From Rhodoferax sp. (lineage in GTDB: Bacteria > Pseudomonadota > Gammaproteobacteria > Burkholderiales > Burkholderiaceae_C): a DNA stretch of 6,715 bases. The stretch spans positions 1 through 6,715 of the forward strand of contig JAQTSL010000203.1 in NCBI GenBank assembly GCA_028711355.1, given 5' to 3'. The notes below the pieces were generated by a model. It did no database searches. It was not told the DNA's origin and saw nothing but the letters and a program-made list of their open reading frames with translations. The position numbers were made by a program, and so were the translations under genes. This document shows positions 5,158 to 6,715 of this stretch, piece after piece. Positions within the stretch are counted from its first letter, which is position 1; every line of letters begins with the position of its first letter.

Positions 5158-5296
5158 CCTGTCATAATTAGACCAAGTTGCTGGCGAGCCTACAGGCTTT
5201 AGCTGGCGCTTCAGGCAGAGGCCCGTGCTACTTCACCCGGGTCAATCTTGCCACCGCACCCTCCCCCATTGTTTCCTTCATTGGACGCGTTCATCC
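5158..5296 (+). other. rho upstream region / probable long leader
   Basis: These are 139 bases between the trxA terminator and the rho start, with no credible gene. A CATAAT (5163-5168) is a plausible -10 box, but no acceptable -35 box sits at 16-18 bp, so the promoter is only tentative. If it is used, the rho leader would be about 125 nt. That fits Rho genes known to be autoregulated by termination in the leader (established for E. coli). The sequence just before rho is C-rich and G-poor (for example CACCGCACCCTCCCCC at about 5252-5267), which would suit Rho binding. This is inference from composition only. Confidence 0.35.
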
Positions 5297-6562
5297 ATGC
5301 ACATCAACGAACTCAAGGCACTTCATGTGTCAGAAGTCCTCAAGCAAGCTGAAGATCTTGAGATCGAAAACACCGGACGTATGCGCAAGCAGGAGTTGAT
5401 GTTTGCCATCATCAAGAAACGTGCCCGGGCCGGTGAACAGATTTTTGCCGATGGTGTGCTGGAAATATTGCCTGATGGTTTTGGTTTTTTGCGCAGCCCC
5501 GATACCAGCTACACCGCCTCGACCGACGACATCTACATCAGCCCGAGCCAGGTGCGCCGCTTCAACCTGCACACCGGCGACATGATCGAAGGCGAGGTGC
5601 GCACGCCCAAAGACGGCGAACGCTACTTTGCCTTGAACAAGCTGGAAAAGGTCAACGGTGGCGGGCCAGAAGAAAACAAACACAAGGTGATGTTTGAAAA
5701 CCTGACGCCGCTGTTTCCCAAAGAGCAGATGCGGCTGGAACGCGATGGCATCAAGAGTGACGAAAACATCACCGGCCGCGTGATCGACATCATTGCTCCG
5801 ATCGGCAAAGGCCAGCGCGCCCTGCTGGTAGCGCCCCCCAAGAGCGGAAAGACCGTGATGATGCAACACATGGCGCATGCCATTGCGGCCAACTATCCTG
5901 AGAGCTACATGATGGTGCTGCTGGTCGATGAGCGCCCAGAAGAAGTGACTGAAATGCAGCGCACCGTCAAGGGTGAAGTGATTGCTTCAACCTTTGACGA
6001 GCCCGCTGCCCGCCACGTGCACGTGGCCGAGATGGTGATCGAGCGCGCCAAGCGTCTGGTCGAACTGAAAAAAGACGTGGTGATCCTGCTCGACTCGATC
6101 ACCCGGCTGGCGCGCGCCTACAACAACGTGGTGCCGTCCAGCGGCAAAGTGCTCACCGGCGGGGTCGATGCCAATGCACTGCAACGCCCCAAGCGCTTCT
6201 TGGGTGCGGCGCGCAACGTCGAAGAAGGCGGGTCGCTGACCATCATCGCCACCGCTCTGGTCGATACCGGCAGCCGGATGGACGAAGTCATCTTTGAAGA
6301 ATTCAAAGGCACCGGCAACTCCGAGATCCACCTGGATCGCCGCCTTTATGAAAAACGCGTATTCCCGTCAATCCAGCTCAATCGCAGCGGCACCCGCCGC
6401 GAAGAGCTGTTGCTACAGCCAGAAATCCTGCAAAAAACCCGTATCCTGCGTCAATTCCTATACAACATGGACGAGATCGAGGCGATGGAAATGGTCTTGA
6501 AGCAAATGAAAGCCACCAAGACCAACAGCGAGTTCTTCGACCTGATGCGCCGTGGTGGTTAA
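5297..6562 (+). CDS. rho: transcription termination factor Rho
   Basis: This is a 421-residue hexameric RNA-dependent ATPase/helicase that binds C-rich nascent RNA and releases RNA polymerase. The N-terminal helical domain is followed by the cold-shock-like RNA-binding domain with DGFGFLRS (60-67). The ATPase core has Walker A APPKSGKT (179-186), DERPEEVTEM (211-220) with the catalytic glutamate, Walker B VVILLD (261-266), the Q-loop SSGKVLTGGVDANALQRPKR (281-300), the R-loop FKGTGNSE (336-343) and the arginine finger region NRSGTRREE (362-370). All key elements are present and the length is standard. The ATG at 5297 (MHINELKALHVSEV) matches the usual Rho N-terminus; an in-frame ATG at 5225 would add 24 residues unlike the family. 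The Shine-Dalgarno is weak (TTGGACG). The gene is followed by the L31 gene after 102 bp with no convincing terminator between them. Confidence 0.97.
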   Translation: MHINELKALHVSEVLKQAEDLEIENTGRMRKQELMFAIIKKRARAGEQIFADGVLEILPDGFGFLRSPDTSYTASTDDIYISPSQVRRFNLHTGDMIEGEVRTPKDGERYFALNKLEKVNGGGPEENKHKVMFENLTPLFPKEQMRLERDGIKSDENITGRVIDIIAPIGKGQRALLVAPPKSGKTVMMQHMAHAIAANYPESYMMVLLVDERPEEVTEMQRTVKGEVIASTFDEPAARHVHVAEMVIERAKRLVELKKDVVILLDSITRLARAYNNVVPSSGKVLTGGVDANALQRPKRFLGAARNVEEGGSLTIIATALVDTGSRMDEVIFEEFKGTGNSEIHLDRRLYEKRVFPSIQLNRSGTRREELLLQPEILQKTRILRQFLYNMDEIEAMEMVLKQMKATKTNSEFFDLMRRGG

Positions 6563-6664
6563 CGGCTACAATCGCACGCTTTTTAGCGTCAAGTACGTTC
6601 GGCTTTGAATTGCACCATGGGTTGTGCAAGGGCTGGCGCGGCTAGCGCAACTGATGGAGAAGAC

Positions 6665-6715
6665 ATGGAAGCAGGCATTCACCCCAATTACCGCGAAATT
6701 TGTTTCCAGGATTCG
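6665..6715 (+). CDS. rpmE2: 50S ribosomal protein L31 type B, N-terminal fragment
   Basis: The window ends after 17 codons, MEAGIHPNYREICFQDS, which is the characteristic start of type B (zinc-free) L31: IHPNYRE followed by FQD. The type A protein instead begins MKKDIHPxYxE and goes on to a CxC zinc motif. L31 sits on the large subunit and bridges to the small one. The start is supported by GGAG (6656-6659), 5 nt upstream. A 6-bp dyad TTGCAC/GTGCAA (6610-6615 with 6624-6629) lies in the gap after rho. It does not resemble a Zur box, the usual zinc control for type B paralogs, though only the start of the gene is seen. It is placed directly after rho on the same strand. Confidence 0.9.
   Translation, partial: MEAGIHPNYREICFQDS

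Noticed and set aside
5225..5296. 24-residue N-terminal extension of Rho
   Set aside because: The extension does not resemble Rho, and the usual start MHINELK lies at 5297.
6567..6572. TACAAT just after rho as a promoter -10 box for the L31 gene
   Set aside because: No acceptable -35 box lies 16-18 bp upstream, so it is not called.
1..6715. tRNA, rRNA or CRISPR array
   Set aside because: No cloverleaf-like segment, rRNA-like sequence or regularly spaced repeats were seen on either strand; the cloverleaf-like fold at 1915-1998 lacks tRNA landmarks (no TTCGA loop, no 3' acceptor pattern).

Overview
The window looks like a chromosomal segment of a Betaproteobacterium, most likely order Burkholderiales and probably Comamonadaceae (Rhodoferax/Polaromonas-like). 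The evidence is the moderately high GC content, the trxA - rho - type B L31 gene order, and the sequence character of Rho and of the PP_4765-type flavoprotein. I had no database access, so the taxon is an inference.

Layout from left to right: (1) 1-603, minus strand: the N-terminal half of an acetyl-CoA hydrolase/CoA-transferase family gene that runs off the left edge. (2) 604-992: about 390 bases without a gene, holding several short inverted repeats. (3) 993-3220: a small island of Mu-like phage morphogenesis genes on the minus strand. In transcription order these are a MuF-type head morphogenesis protein with a toxin-like C-terminal domain, a DUF7220-like small membrane protein, and a gpG-type virion morphogenesis protein. 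No other phage genes (portal, terminase, protease, major head, tail, transposase) are present, and host-type genes flank both sides, so this is best read as a prophage remnant. (4) 3226-4491, minus strand: an HI0933-like FAD flavoprotein. (5) A 99-bp palindromic intergenic element. (6) 4761-5093 trxA, its terminator, 5297-6562 rho, and the first 17 codons of a type B ribosomal protein L31 gene, all on the plus strand.

The most interesting object is inside the phage island, on the strand opposite to the phage genes. A good sigma70-type promoter (TTTGCA, 17 bp, TATAAT at 1903-1908) is followed, at the expected start-site distance, by a compact structured RNA of about 84 nt. It is closed by a perfect 8-bp stem, contains a GAAA-capped hairpin, and is followed by an intrinsic terminator at 2015-2041. 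The fold and sequence style suggest the C4 antisense RNA family known from phages P1 and P7. Its terminator lies inside the last codons of the MuF gene, so the small RNA and the MuF mRNA overlap tail to tail by about 38 nt.

How the parts relate: the MuF, DUF7220 and gpG genes form a short cluster, with an ATGA overlap between the last two. The small RNA is a likely phage regulator left within the remnant. The housekeeping block on the right (thioredoxin, transcription terminator Rho, L31) is a conserved core region unrelated to the phage island.
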